A stretch of 64,000 nt of DNA. Source: Bacteroides caccae (GTDB taxonomy: Bacteria > Bacteroidota > Bacteroidia > Bacteroidales > Bacteroidaceae). The notes beneath the pieces are model-generated. The model was not told where the DNA came from. It searched no databases and saw only the letters and a program-made list of their open reading frames with translations. This document shows positions 27,572 to 36,114 of the stretch, in pieces. Position 1 is the first letter of the stretch. The number at the start of each line of letters is the position of its first letter. Made by a program: the position numbers and the translations under genes. Location: positions 2,170,001-2,234,000 of the forward strand of contig NZ_CP022412.2 of the NCBI RefSeq assembly GCF_002222615.2. The letters run 5' to 3'.

Positions 27572-27865
27572 TTATTCATTCAACAAAGCGATGCATTTAT
27601 CGACTTCACGCACTAATTTTGACAATCGCAACTTCGTCTCTTTTACGTCGCTGCCGTTAAGGGTGATTGCCGTAGCTGTCTTTAGGTTCGTATAGCTGAC
27701 TTCCAATTCATCGTATTGAGCCTGTACCTTCTCATTTTTTAGCTTTTCCATATCAAGAAGCTTCTTCAATTCGGCATTTTCACGCTTTAATTCATCGTGG
27801 ATATATATCAAATGCCGTAGTTGCGTTTCAAAGGTTTTCAATAACTTTTTTTCTTCTTCTGTCAT
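27572..27865 (-). CDS. Coiled-coil protein upstream of zapA, ZapB-like candidate
   Basis: From the ATG at 27865 the product is 97 aa (MTEEEKKLLKTFE...); a GTG/ATG reading from 27886 would add 7 residues. Nearly the whole chain is a predicted coiled coil with a heptad run (LIYIHDELKRENAELKKLL, then LRLSKLVREVDKCIALL). No enzyme motif is present. Its tight spacing to zapA suggests a division partner comparable to ZapB in size and shape. Homology to ZapB is not demonstrated; the call is from context. Confidence 0.65.
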   Translation of the reverse strand: MTEEEKKLLKTFETQLRHLIYIHDELKRENAELKKLLDMEKLKNEKVQAQYDELEVSYTNLKTATAITLNGSDVKETKLRLSKLVREVDKCIALLNE

Positions 27866-27886
27866 CACTACACCAAAATTGTACAC

Positions 27887-28204
27887 AAAAATACGATTAA
27901 CTCTGATATTACAAAAACTTTTCGGGATAAAATGTTCTTTTTAGTTCAAAATAGTATATTCGGTATCTATTGTTAATGGTATTTTGAGCAGATTTTGTAC
28001 TGTATTGAATTGTCATTTTCCTTCTTTATTAATAAATATAGGTATGGGTCATTTTGGCGGAATCTGTTTTGAGATGAATGATTGTGATATTGAAGTGACC
28101 AACACATCAGAAGAAAAAAATATTTATATCTTTGCAAAGTTTCTAGTGACGTAAGAATAGTGACATAAGAAACAGTAATAGTAATCTATTTTTGGAAACG
28201 TATT
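27887..28204. other. Intergenic region without a supported gene
   Basis: AT-rich spacer between divergent genes. It contains an exact -7 box at 28127-28134 for the rightward nucleosidase gene. A 36-codon ORF at 28044-28154 has no convincing ribosome-binding site and is not called. Confidence 0.5.
28127..28134 (+). promoter_or_regulatory. -7 promoter box TATCTTTG before the nucleosidase gene
   Basis: Exact -7 consensus, 70 bp before the ATG at 28205; the predicted leader is about 63 nt. Confidence 0.5.
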
Positions 28205-28771
28205 ATGTTGAAGATATTAGTAACCTACGCCGTCCAAGGCGAATTTGTGGAAATAAAGTGGCCTGATGTAGAACCTTATTACATCCGCACAGGTATTGGT
28301 AAAGTAAAATCAGCCTTTCATCTGGCTGAGGCTATTCGTCAGGTGCAACCCGACTTGGTTTTAAATATCGGAAGTGCGGGGACTGTCAATCATCAGGTTG
28401 GGGATATTTTTGTCTGCCGGAAGTTTGTAGACCGTGATATGCAGAAGCTGGCAGGTCTGGGAATCGAATGCGAAATCGATTCTGCAGCTTTGCTCGAAGC
28501 GAAAGGTTATTGCAGGCACTGGACGGAGAATGGAACTTGTAATACGGGGGATAGCTTCCTGACAGAACTGACTCACGTCAGCGGAGACGTAGTAGATATG
28601 GAAGCCTATGCACAAGCATTTGTCTGCCGTGCCAAGGAAATTCCGTTTATCTCCGTAAAATATGTAACCGATATTATTGGGCAGAACTCCGTAAAACATT
28701 GGGAAGATAAACTGGCAGATGCCCGTCAGGGACTTTCCAACTATCTTAATGTCTTGAAAGAGAGAATATGA
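28205..28771 (+). CDS. MTA/SAH nucleosidase-like phosphorylase-superfamily protein
   Basis: A 188-aa cytosolic protein, somewhat shorter than typical MTAN (~230). The PNP/MTAN family features are visible: LVLNIGSAGTV (~50-60), GDIFVCRKFVDRDM, TGDSFLTE and the ribose-binding VVDMEAYAQAFVC (~130-142), where Met-Glu bind the sugar. The C-terminal VKYVTDIIGQNS carries the expected Asp for base protonation. It likely hydrolyses 5'-methylthioadenosine and/or S-adenosylhomocysteine. Its 3' end overlaps the convergent DUF454 gene by 31 bp. Confidence 0.85.
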   Translation: MLKILVTYAVQGEFVEIKWPDVEPYYIRTGIGKVKSAFHLAEAIRQVQPDLVLNIGSAGTVNHQVGDIFVCRKFVDRDMQKLAGLGIECEIDSAALLEAKGYCRHWTENGTCNTGDSFLTELTHVSGDVVDMEAYAQAFVCRAKEIPFISVKYVTDIIGQNSVKHWEDKLADARQGLSNYLNVLKERI

Positions 28772-29100
28772 TAAGTGACCCCTGCGGCAATCAACCCCAA
28801 GAGAATTTTTACCCATAGCAGAGGAATGAGGAAGAAGATACAATATAGCATTGTTCCCCACATCAGCACAAGTGAGATAACTTTGGCTCGGAGCGGAATT
28901 GCTTTATTCTCGCGGAAGTTACGGATATAAGGACCGAAGTGCCGGTGATTCAGTAACCAGTTATATAATCGTGGCGAACCCTTGAAATAAAGGGCGGCTG
29001 TGAGTAACAGAAAAGGAGTCGTGGGCAACAACGGCAGAAAGATACCGAGAATGCCGAGTGCCAGGGAGATGCTTCCTAAAATGATACAGAGAGTTTTCAT
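28741..29100 (-). CDS. DUF454 (YbaN-like) inner-membrane protein
   Basis: A 119-aa membrane protein with three or four hydrophobic segments. The N-terminal LGILGIFLPLLPTTPFLLL followed by FKGSPRLYNWLLNHRHFGPYI is the DUF454/YbaN hallmark. Function is unknown. An exact -7 box sits only 4 bp before the ATG, suggesting a leaderless transcript. The 3' end overlaps the nucleosidase gene by 31 bp. Confidence 0.88.
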   Translation of the reverse strand: MKTLCIILGSISLALGILGIFLPLLPTTPFLLLTAALYFKGSPRLYNWLLNHRHFGPYIRNFRENKAIPLRAKVISLVLMWGTMLYCIFFLIPLLWVKILLGLIAAGVTYHILSFKTLR

Positions 29101-29104
29101 GCAG

Positions 29105-29112
29105 CAAAGATA
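29105..29112 (-). promoter_or_regulatory. -7 box TATCTTTG abutting the DUF454 start codon
   Basis: Exact minus-strand -7 consensus with only four bases (CTGC) before ATG. Transcription would start at or just within the start codon. Confidence 0.55.
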
Positions 29113-29166
29113 GTGTAAAAACAGGAAAAAAACATCGGATTTGCTGAATGGAAACTCTTTTTATAT

Positions 29167-29174
29167 TACCTTTG
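29167..29174 (+). promoter_or_regulatory. -7 promoter box TACCTTTG before queD
   Basis: Exact TAnnTTTG box 54 bp before the queD ATG; a TTTG lies upstream at 29140-29143 with a 23-bp spacer, slightly longer than usual. Confidence 0.5.
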
Positions 29175-29228
29175 TCATTGCATCGAGGTGACATTAGATG
29201 CATATAACCTAAAAAAAGACGTATAACA

Positions 29229-29618
29229 ATGTTTACAGTAATCAAACGTTTGGAGATATCGGCTTCTCATAAGCTGGTGCTCCCGTATCGCAGCAAATGC
29301 GCCAGTCTACACGGTCACAACTGGATTATCACTGTCTACTGCCGTTCGGCACGACTCAATGCAGACGGTATGGTGGTAGATTTCACCCGTATTAAAGAAG
29401 TGGTCATGGAAAAACTCGACCACCAGAACCTGAATGAAGTACTCCCGTTCAATCCCACCGCAGAGAATATTGCCCGCTGGGTGTGCAAACAGATCCCGCA
29501 ATGCTATAAAGTAGAGGTACAGGAGTCGGAAGGCAATATTGTCATTTACGAGAAGGACACTGTAAAAGACAATGCCTCGAATGATGTAAAAGACCATTCG
29601 GAAGATAAGGAAGAATAA
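29229..29618 (+). CDS. queD: 6-carboxytetrahydropterin synthase
   Basis: A 129-aa QueD/PTPS-fold protein. Zinc-binding His residues lie in EISASHKL and SLHGHNW, the catalytic Cys in KCASLHGHN, and the family segment MVVDFTRIKEV followed by LDHQNLNEV is complete. It turns 7,8-dihydroneopterin triphosphate into 6-carboxytetrahydropterin in queuosine/7-deazapurine synthesis. A polar, acidic C-terminal tail (~20 residues) is an extra. The next gene is queE 30 bp downstream, the following step but one of the same pathway. Confidence 0.94.
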   Translation: MFTVIKRLEISASHKLVLPYRSKCASLHGHNWIITVYCRSARLNADGMVVDFTRIKEVVMEKLDHQNLNEVLPFNPTAENIARWVCKQIPQCYKVEVQESEGNIVIYEKDTVKDNASNDVKDHSEDKEE

Positions 29619-29648
29619 ACCATAGCGGACAAAACAAATTAGTGAACG

Positions 29649-30194
29649 ATGAGAAAGATTAATGAAATCTTTTACAGTTTGCAGGGGGAGGGATATTATA
29701 CCGGGACTCCTGCTATTTTCATCCGTTTCTCCGGATGTAACCTGAAATGTAGCTTTTGCGACACACAGCATGAAGAAGGAACAATGATGACCGATGATGA
29801 AATCATCGCCGAAGTTAAGAAATATCCTGCCGTAACCGTTGTCCTTACGGGAGGCGAACCTTCCCTTTGGATAGACGCCACCTTGATCGACCGCTTGCAT
29901 GAAGCCGGTAAATACGTGACCGTAGAAACCAACGGTACGAACCCCTTGCCCGAATCTGTCGACTGGGTGACTTGCTCGCCCAAACAAGGCGTGGAGCTGA
30001 AGATCAACCGGATCGATGAAGTGAAAGTAGTCTACGAAGGACAAGATATCAGTATTTTTGAACTACTTCCCGCCGAACATTTTTTCCTCCAGCCTTGTTC
30101 TTGTATTAATACTGCTGATACGGTGGATTGCGTCATGCGACATCCCAAATGGAGACTCAGCCTGCAAACGCACAAACTAATTGATATCCGCTAG
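29649..30194 (+). CDS. queE: 7-carboxy-7-deazaguanine synthase (radical SAM)
   Basis: A 181-aa radical SAM protein of the short QueE type. The cluster motif is CNLKCSFCDT (CxxxCxxC), preceded by FYSLQGEGYYTGTPAIFIRFSG, and the SAM-binding VVLTGGEPSLW follows. It converts 6-carboxytetrahydropterin to 7-carboxy-7-deazaguanine, the precursor of preQ0/queuosine. Only queD and queE are here; queC and later genes must be elsewhere. Confidence 0.94.
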   Translation: MRKINEIFYSLQGEGYYTGTPAIFIRFSGCNLKCSFCDTQHEEGTMMTDDEIIAEVKKYPAVTVVLTGGEPSLWIDATLIDRLHEAGKYVTVETNGTNPLPESVDWVTCSPKQGVELKINRIDEVKVVYEGQDISIFELLPAEHFFLQPCSCINTADTVDCVMRHPKWRLSLQTHKLIDIR

Positions 30195-30245
30195 ACACAT
30201 AGGCGGATGTAGCAGAGGATGCTTATAATTTTTACATAATATATT

Positions 30246-30986
30246 ATGAAAGTAGGTTTGTTTATTCCTTGTTATATCAATGCTATTTATCCCAATGTAG
30301 GGGTGGCATCGTATAGACTATTGAAAAGTTTGGGAGTAGACGTCGATTATCCGTTGGATCAGACCTGTTGCGGACAGCCAATGGCAAATGCCGGTTTTGA
30401 AGGTGAATCGGCTAAGTTGGCGCTCCGTTTTGACGACCTGTTCCGGGAGTACGATTATATCGTCGGTCCCTCGGCCAGTTGTGTGGCTTTTGTGAAAGAG
30501 AATCATCCCGGTATTTTGAAGAAAGAAGGGCACGTTTGCCAAAGTGCGGGAAAGATTTATGACCTCTGTGATTTTATTCACGATGTGATAAAACCGTCGA
30601 AACTGCCTGCACGCTTTCCGCATAAGGTCAGCATACACAACAGTTGTCACGGCGTGCGCGAATTGTTTAATTCCGCTCCGAGCGAGTTGAATATCCCTTA
30701 TTACAATAAGTTGCGTGATTTGCTAAATCTTGTGGAAGGTATCGAAGTCTTTGAACCGAGCCATATTGACGAGTGCTGCGGCTTCGGGGGAATGTTTGCG
30801 GTAGAAGAACAGGCGGTATCCGTCTGCATGGGACGTGACAAGGTGAAAGACCATATAGCTACCGGAGCCGAATACATTGTCGGGGCGGACAGTTCCTGCC
30901 TGATGCACATGCAAGGCGTCATCGAACGGGAACATCTGCCGATTAGAATTATCCATATAGTAGAAATCTTAGCGTCGCAATCATGA
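30246..30986 (+). CDS. lutA: L-lactate utilization protein LutA (Fe-S oxidoreductase)
   Basis: A 246-aa protein with two CCG-type cysteine-rich domains: one around PLDQTCCGQPMANAG and the second around HIDECCGFGGMFAVE, which bind 4Fe-4S or heterodisulfide-reductase-like clusters. It matches LutA/YkgE, one of three parts of the LutABC complex that oxidises L-lactate to pyruvate. Its stop codon overlaps the lutB start (ATGA), supporting translational coupling. Confidence 0.93.
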   Translation: MKVGLFIPCYINAIYPNVGVASYRLLKSLGVDVDYPLDQTCCGQPMANAGFEGESAKLALRFDDLFREYDYIVGPSASCVAFVKENHPGILKKEGHVCQSAGKIYDLCDFIHDVIKPSKLPARFPHKVSIHNSCHGVRELFNSAPSELNIPYYNKLRDLLNLVEGIEVFEPSHIDECCGFGGMFAVEEQAVSVCMGRDKVKDHIATGAEYIVGADSSCLMHMQGVIEREHLPIRIIHIVEILASQS

Positions 30987-32368
30987 GTACCAGACATTCA
31001 AAGGCTGCCGAGAAATTCTTGCAGGACAGCAAAATGGCAGCATGGCATAATGAAACTCTTTGGCTGGTCCGTGCCAAAAGGGATAAGATGAGCAAGGAAG
31101 TTCCCGAATGGGAGGAACTGCGCAACAAGGCTTGTGAGTTGAAACTATATTCCAACAGCCACCTCGAAGAACTTTTACTGGAATTTGAGAAGAATGCCAC
31201 CGCCAACGGAGCAATCGTTCATTGGGCGAAAGATGCCGATGAATATTGTGCCATTGTCTACGAGATTCTGAACGAACATAATGTGCGTCATTTTATCAAG
31301 AGCAAGTCTATGCTTGCCGAAGAATGCGGACTGAACCCCTTTTTAATGGAGCGCGGCATTGACGTCGTGGAATCCGATCTGGGCGAACGTATCCTTCAAC
31401 TGATGCATCTTGAACCGAGCCACATCGTCCTGCCCGCCATTCACATCAAACGCGAGCAAGTGGGCGAACTTTTTGAAAAGGAAATGGGTACGGAGAAAGG
31501 AAACTTCGACCCGACTTACCTGACGCACGCTGCCCGCAAGAACCTGCGCCACCTTTTCCTGAATGCGGAAGCAGCCATGACGGGCGCGAACTTTGCCGTG
31601 GCCTCTACCGGTGATATCGTGGTCTGTACCAATGAAGGAAATGCCGATATGGGGACTTCTTTCCCGAAACTGAATATCGCCGCCTTCGGTATGGAAAAGA
31701 TTGTGCCGGATTTGGACGCTTTGGGGGTATTTACCCGACTGCTTGCCCGTTCGGCTACCGGACAGCCGGTGACCACCTATACTTCTCATTACCGTCGTCC
31801 CCGCGAAGGCGGTGAATACCATATTATCATCGTGGATAACGGCCGCAGTACCATACTTTCCAAGCCGGACCACATCAAGACATTGAACTGCATCCGTTGC
31901 GGTGCATGCATGAATACCTGTCCGGTATATCGCCGGAGTGGGGGATACTCTTACACCTACTTTATTCCCGGGCCTATCGGAATCAATCTCGGTATGGCAC
32001 ATGACCCGGAGAAGTATTACGATAATCTTTCCGCCTGCTCTTTGTGCATATCCTGCTCTGATGTCTGTCCCGTGAAAGTAGATTTGGCGGAACAGATTTA
32101 TAAATGGCGTCAGGATTTGGACGGACTGGGAAAGGCGAACACCGGAAAGAAAATCATGTCCGGTGGCATGAAGTTCTTAATGGAACGTCCCGCACTGTTT
32201 AATGCGGCTTTGTGGGCGGCTCCGGTGATAAACGGTCTGCCCCGCTTTATGAAGTACAATGATCTCGATGATTGGGGAAAGGGACGTGAACTGCCCGAAT
32301 TTGCAAAAGAGTCATTCAACGAAATGTGGAAGAAAAATAAAGTACAGGGAAAGGAGGAAACAAAATGA
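30983..32368 (+). CDS. lutB: L-lactate utilization protein LutB (ferredoxin-like)
   Basis: A 461-aa iron-sulfur protein. The N-terminal part is the LUD domain (HNVRHFIKSKSMLAEECGLN; GANFAVASTGDIVVCTNEGN); the C-terminal part has two 4Fe-4S motifs, CIRCGACMNTCPVY (~305-318) and CSLCISCSDVCPVKVD (~353-368). It transfers electrons in the LutABC lactate oxidase. ATGA overlaps at both ends join it to lutA and lutC. Confidence 0.94.
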   Translation: MSTRHSKAAEKFLQDSKMAAWHNETLWLVRAKRDKMSKEVPEWEELRNKACELKLYSNSHLEELLLEFEKNATANGAIVHWAKDADEYCAIVYEILNEHNVRHFIKSKSMLAEECGLNPFLMERGIDVVESDLGERILQLMHLEPSHIVLPAIHIKREQVGELFEKEMGTEKGNFDPTYLTHAARKNLRHLFLNAEAAMTGANFAVASTGDIVVCTNEGNADMGTSFPKLNIAAFGMEKIVPDLDALGVFTRLLARSATGQPVTTYTSHYRRPREGGEYHIIIVDNGRSTILSKPDHIKTLNCIRCGACMNTCPVYRRSGGYSYTYFIPGPIGINLGMAHDPEKYYDNLSACSLCISCSDVCPVKVDLAEQIYKWRQDLDGLGKANTGKKIMSGGMKFLMERPALFNAALWAAPVINGLPRFMKYNDLDDWGKGRELPEFAKESFNEMWKKNKVQGKEETK

Positions 32369-32946
32369 GCAGTAAGGAAGAAATATTAGCCCGTATTCGT
32401 CAGAATACCGGAACTCGTTACGAGAAGCCGGACATTGCAGCTATGAAACGGTTGGCTTATCCCGATAAGATAGAACAGTTCTGTGCCGTTAGCCGTGCGG
32501 TGGGCGGTACGGCTGTCGTGTTGGGAGAAGGAGAAGATGTAAATGCAGTGATCCGCAGGAACTATCCGGATGCGATGCGTATTGCCTCCGTCTTGCCGGA
32601 TATTTCTTGTGCAACGTTTAATCCGGATAATCTGGACGATCCGAAAGAGTTGGACGGAACAGATGTGGCAGTGATTAAAGGAGAGATAGGTGTAGCGGAG
32701 AACGGTGCTATCTGGATTCCGCAGGAAGTGAAATATAAAGCGCTCTATTTTATCTCCGAACGGTTGGTGATTCTGATTGACCGTAATAAAATAGTAAATA
32801 CAATGTATGATGCTTATCGTGAACTGGACGGGCAGGATTATAAATTCGGTACGTTCATCTCCGGTCCGTCAAAGACGGCGGACATCGAACAGGCGTTGGT
32901 TATGGGAGCACACGGGGCACGGGAAGTATTGGTGATTTTGACATAG
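32365..32946 (+). CDS. lutC: L-lactate utilization protein LutC
   Basis: A 193-aa LUD-domain protein with VAENGAIWIPQEVKYKALYFISE and SGPSKTADIEQALVMGAHG, the typical C-terminal segment of LutC/YkgG. It is the third member of the LutABC L-lactate oxidation complex. It starts with an ATGA overlap on lutB; no terminator hairpin of classical shape follows, but REP-like units start ~75 bp downstream. Confidence 0.92.
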   Translation: MSSKEEILARIRQNTGTRYEKPDIAAMKRLAYPDKIEQFCAVSRAVGGTAVVLGEGEDVNAVIRRNYPDAMRIASVLPDISCATFNPDNLDDPKELDGTDVAVIKGEIGVAENGAIWIPQEVKYKALYFISERLVILIDRNKIVNTMYDAYRELDGQDYKFGTFISGPSKTADIEQALVMGAHGAREVLVILT

Positions 32947-33021
32947 TTCCGGTTTATTTGTTCCAGAATCTATTTGATTTAAAAACAATGAGCCCGCCTT
33001 AAGTCGATAGTATCTACAATT

Positions 33022-33155
33022 CTCCTCCTTCGGGAAGGAGGAGTACCCGTAGGGGGAGGTGGTAGGTGAATACATGAACCGCTTATTATCAACATTGTGT
33101 AACTGCCTGCCTACCACCCCGGCTTTCAGCCCTCCCTCTTTTCCGAAAGGAGAGG
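33022..33155. repeat. Inverted pair of REP-like GC-rich units, copy 1
   Basis: A unit at 33022-33066 (CTCCTCCTTCGGGAAGGAGG hairpin, then ACCCGTAGGGGGAGGTGGTAGG) faces a diverged inverted unit at 33109-33155 (CTACCACCCCGGCTTTCAGC, then a CCTTTCGGAAAAG-type hairpin). A related inverted pair lies at 59167-59312. No ORF is supported here. Confidence 0.85.
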
Positions 33156-33212
33156 AATCAGAACTTTAAACCAGATTGAACCATAGAAGCGTAATTTTGT
33201 TAGGACAAGGAC

Positions 33213-33340
33213 AAACAGAACTTCCATTAAAAAAAACAGAGGTTCTGTTCTTTCTAAAAACAGAGCCTCTATTTAGTGTAAACAGAGCCTTCATTTCACT
33301 GAAACAGAGCCTTCGTTTTCCCTAAATAGAGCCTCTGTTT
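33213..33340 (+). repeat. Palindromic repeat array 2 (6 units, last four at exact 22-bp period)
   Basis: Units at 33258-33274, 33280-33296, 33302-33318 and 33324-33340 keep a 22-bp period with 5-bp spacers; two diverged units precede at 33213-33229 and 33234-33250. The left half AAA(C/T)AGAGCC is constant, the right half varies (CTCTATTT, CTTCATTT, CTTCGTTT, CTCTGTTT). The array lies between the REP-like pair and the pyridoxamine kinase gene. Confidence 0.93.
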
Positions 33341-33413
33341 GGAGAGAGTGAAAACAAGGATTCCGCTCTTCTTTCGCATCGATAAGAATAATAATTGTCT
33401 AATTGTAACAAAT

Positions 33414-34286
33414 ATGTATGCAAATAAAGTAAAGAAAATAGCTGCCGTTCATGACCTTTCCGGTATGGGGCGTGTTTCTCTCACAGTCGTTATCCCCATT
33501 CTGTCGTCTATGGGTTTTCAAGTTTGCCCCTTGCCGACGGCGGTATTGTCCAATCATACGCAATATCCCGACTTCTCCTTTCTGGACCTGACGGATGAAA
33601 TGCCCAAGATTATCGCCCAATGGAAAAAGCTGAATGTGCAGTTCGACGCTATTTACACCGGTTATCTAGGTTCTCCGAAACAGATTCAGATTGTTTCCGA
33701 TTTTATCAATGACTTCCGCCATGAGGACAGCCTGATCGTAGCCGACCCTGTACTGGGAGATAACGGCAGACTATATACCAATTTTGATATGGAAATGGTG
33801 AAGGAAATGCGTCACTTGATAAAGAAGGCGGATGTGGTTACACCCAATATGACCGAGCTGTTCTATTTGCTGGATAAACCTTATAAAGCGGACAATACAG
33901 ACGAAGAACTGAAAGAATATCTTCGTCTCCTGTCCGACAAAGGTCCGCAAGTCGTTATCATCACAAGTGTTCCTGTGCACGATGAACCTCACAAAACCTC
34001 GGTTTATGCGTACAACCGTCAGGGAAATCGTTACTGGAAAGTAACCTGTCCGTATCTTCCCGCCCATTATCCCGGCACGGGAGATACTTTCACCAGCGTG
34101 ATTACCGGTTCGTTGATGCAGGGCGACAGCCTTCCAATGGCTCTAGACCGTGCCACACAGTTTATCCTGCAAGGAATCCGTGCCACTTTCGGCTATGAAT
34201 ATGACAATCGGGAAGGTATCCTGCTGGAGAAAGTGCTCCATAACCTGGATATGCCGATACAAATGGCCAGCTACGAATTAATATAA
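33414..34286 (+). CDS. pdxY: Pyridoxamine/pyridoxal kinase family protein
   Basis: From the ATG at 33414 the protein is 290 aa; the longer frame from TTG at 33339 starts in the last unit of repeat array 2 and is rejected. It is a ribokinase-fold kinase: IAAVHDLSGMGRVSLTVVIPILS at the N-terminus, VADPVLGDNGRLY and TPNMTELFYLL in the middle, and the ATP/anion-hole motif YPGTGDTFTSVITGSL near the C-terminus with catalytic Asp. It phosphorylates pyridoxal or pyridoxamine for PLP salvage; the exact vitamer is uncertain. Confidence 0.85.
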   Translation: MYANKVKKIAAVHDLSGMGRVSLTVVIPILSSMGFQVCPLPTAVLSNHTQYPDFSFLDLTDEMPKIIAQWKKLNVQFDAIYTGYLGSPKQIQIVSDFINDFRHEDSLIVADPVLGDNGRLYTNFDMEMVKEMRHLIKKADVVTPNMTELFYLLDKPYKADNTDEELKEYLRLLSDKGPQVVIITSVPVHDEPHKTSVYAYNRQGNRYWKVTCPYLPAHYPGTGDTFTSVITGSLMQGDSLPMALDRATQFILQGIRATFGYEYDNREGILLEKVLHNLDMPIQMASYELI

Positions 34287-34312
34287 GAGAAATCAGATGA
34301 ATGCAAGAGAAA

Positions 34313-35530
34313 TCAAAACTCTACCGTAACTCTTGTCGGAAGGTCGCCGGACGTCCACTTCGGACCTTCTTTGACAAGACGGATTGCTTCTTTGTCGGCA
34401 GATTCGCATAACCCGTGAACGACAGTGATATTCTGTGGCCTTCCTTCTTTATCTACAAAGAAAGAGAGGACTACTTCTCCTTTCACATCCTTACATGACT
34501 CGTCATTCGGACGAATCAGATTTTCTTCCAGATATTTCTTGTATTTGCGCTTACCTATCACCGGTTGCGGCGTCTTGTATTTTTCTTTTGCCTTTAAATT
34601 TATTTTTGCCGTAGCACCGGCGACGTTGGACTTCTTCTTTTTGCCATACCCCACTACCACTACTTCACTAAGTGCTTGTTGGTCTTCATTCATGGCTATC
34701 AGCATTGTCCGGCTGGTATCTACGGGAATCTCCACCGGTTCGTAACCGATGAACTGTGCTGTCAGTTGCTTGTTGCCTTTTTCTTTTTTCAATATGAACT
34801 CACCGTTGAGGTCTGTTACTGTACCAATATTCGTACCGGTATATGCTACACTGGCTCCGATGATAGGTTCTCCTTTTTCATCCGTCACTTTACCTTTTAT
34901 CAGGTTCAGATTGGGGGTGGCTGCTTTGGCTGCCTTCAATTGATGAACTTCGGAAAGTGAAGTATCCGTATCCGCTACTATTCTTTCCTCTTGTATATCT
35001 GTCCGCCCGACGGTTTCCTCAATAACCGGCGTTATTGCTACCGGTGCACTTTGAGTCTTTGGAATAGATTTGCTCTTGGCTACTATATCTTTCTTATCCG
35101 TTGGCGTCGCAGTGACTTCGTGAGTGGAATCCTGCTTTATCTTAATTTCTGCTAAAGAAGAAATTTCTTCTTTCGGACTAATAGGTTCAAATACCGCTGA
35201 AGGAATCTCTTCTTTAGCGATGAATACATCATCCGTCATCCTCTTTTTAAGGAACAGGAAATAACAGCTGATACCGATACCGATTACCAGGCAGGCAGCA
35301 ATGCTCCAAGTGACAGCATACGAATTCTGTTTCTTTGAAAGATTCCTTTTCTTTGTGGCACGAGCCGAGACCTGCATCCGCAGTTGCCCGATTCGTTGTT
35401 CATGATTTCCCTCCACTTGACCATATCCGTCCATAGCATCGGCCAGAAAAGGGTCTTTCATCGACTCTTTCTCCAGTCGATGTGCCTCTTTTCCTTTGCG
35501 GAGTCCTCGTATGTAGTCTAATAGTTTCAT
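34313..35530 (-). CDS. Membrane anti-sigma-like protein with carboxypeptidase-regulatory and TonB C-terminal domains
   Basis: From the ATG at 35530, which overlaps the sigma-factor stop (ATGA), the protein has 405 aa. N-terminal cytoplasmic part MKLLDYIRGLRKGKEAHRLE is of the anti-sigma type; one transmembrane helix follows (AVTWSIAACLVIGIGISCYF, ~85-105). In the periplasm there is a CarboxypepD_reg-like domain (KGKVTDEKGEPIIGASVAY, ~210-290) that ends in VVVVGYGKKKKS, a sequence otherwise typical of SusC plug beginnings, and a TonB-like C-terminal domain (VIGKRKYKKYLEENLIRP, ~325-405). Probably transduces an outer-membrane signal to the cognate ECF sigma factor. Confidence 0.82.
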   Translation of the reverse strand: MKLLDYIRGLRKGKEAHRLEKESMKDPFLADAMDGYGQVEGNHEQRIGQLRMQVSARATKKRNLSKKQNSYAVTWSIAACLVIGIGISCYFLFLKKRMTDDVFIAKEEIPSAVFEPISPKEEISSLAEIKIKQDSTHEVTATPTDKKDIVAKSKSIPKTQSAPVAITPVIEETVGRTDIQEERIVADTDTSLSEVHQLKAAKAATPNLNLIKGKVTDEKGEPIIGASVAYTGTNIGTVTDLNGEFILKKEKGNKQLTAQFIGYEPVEIPVDTSRTMLIAMNEDQQALSEVVVVGYGKKKKSNVAGATAKINLKAKEKYKTPQPVIGKRKYKKYLEENLIRPNDESCKDVKGEVVLSFFVDKEGRPQNITVVHGLCESADKEAIRLVKEGPKWTSGDLPTRVTVEF

Positions 35531-36114
35531 AGGGCCTGTTTCTTGATACAATTTTTTAAGTTTCGCTTTCCGTTTTGGATATAGCTTTTCACATTGTTCA
35601 GAGTAAATCCGGTCTGTTCGACGATATCGGCATACGACATTTCTTCTAAAAAGAAACGTGTAATGCTGGTCCGTTGTTCTTCGGGCAACTTTTCAAGACA
35701 GTGATGCAATGCCTTCAGTTGTTCCTCCGGACTTTCCTCTTCACTTAATAGATGCAGAAATTCGTCGGATTCCATAACGTTGATCGTATAATCTAACGGA
35801 ATTTCTTTGTTTTCTTTTCGCAGAAGTTGCAGACAATGATTCTTGGCTACCCGGTAGAGCCACGGCTTGAAGACTTTTATCTCGTAGTTGCCCGTTTTCG
35901 GCAATAAATCTTCAAACAATTGCATCACCGCTTCCTGTGCACGGTCTTCATCTTGCAGATATTTCAGGCAAAGTCCATACAGTAACGGGATATAACGGTT
36001 GTATAGCTCACCGAAATATTCCGTATCACCGGACTTTGTATAATGTGTCAGTAATTCCTCGTCCGATAGTTTTGATATGTTTCTTTTGAAAAACAAAACT
36101 GTTTTTGTTGCCAA
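35527..36114 (-). CDS. ECF-type RNA polymerase sigma factor
   Basis: A 189-195-aa sigma-70 factor. Region 2 is YNRYIPLLYGLCLKYLQDEDRAQEAVMQLFEDLL, with KPWLYRVAKNHCLQLLRK; region 4 is LPEEQRTSITRFFLEEMSYADIVEQTGFT. No ATG exists near the N-terminus: candidates are TTG at 36114 or TTG at 36096. An exact minus-strand -7 box at 36112-36119 covers the first TTG, favouring the second. It is coupled to the following anti-sigma-like gene by an ATGA overlap and is divergent from the VWA gene. Confidence 0.88.
   Translation of the reverse strand: MATKTVLFFKRNISKLSDEELLTHYTKSGDTEYFGELYNRYIPLLYGLCLKYLQDEDRAQEAVMQLFEDLLPKTGNYEIKVFKPWLYRVAKNHCLQLLRKENKEIPLDYTINVMESDEFLHLLSEEESPEEQLKALHHCLEKLPEEQRTSITRFFLEEMSYADIVEQTGFTLNNVKSYIQNGKRNLKNCIKKQAL

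Noticed and set aside
28044..28154. 36-codon ORF upstream of the nucleosidase gene
   Set aside because: It lacks a ribosome-binding site and overlaps the promoter of the next gene.
29175..29228. preQ1 riboswitch before queD
   Set aside because: There is an AGGT/ACCT pair and an A-rich tail, but the pseudoknot-forming tail does not follow the class I order, and Bacteroides queD leaders are not known to carry it.
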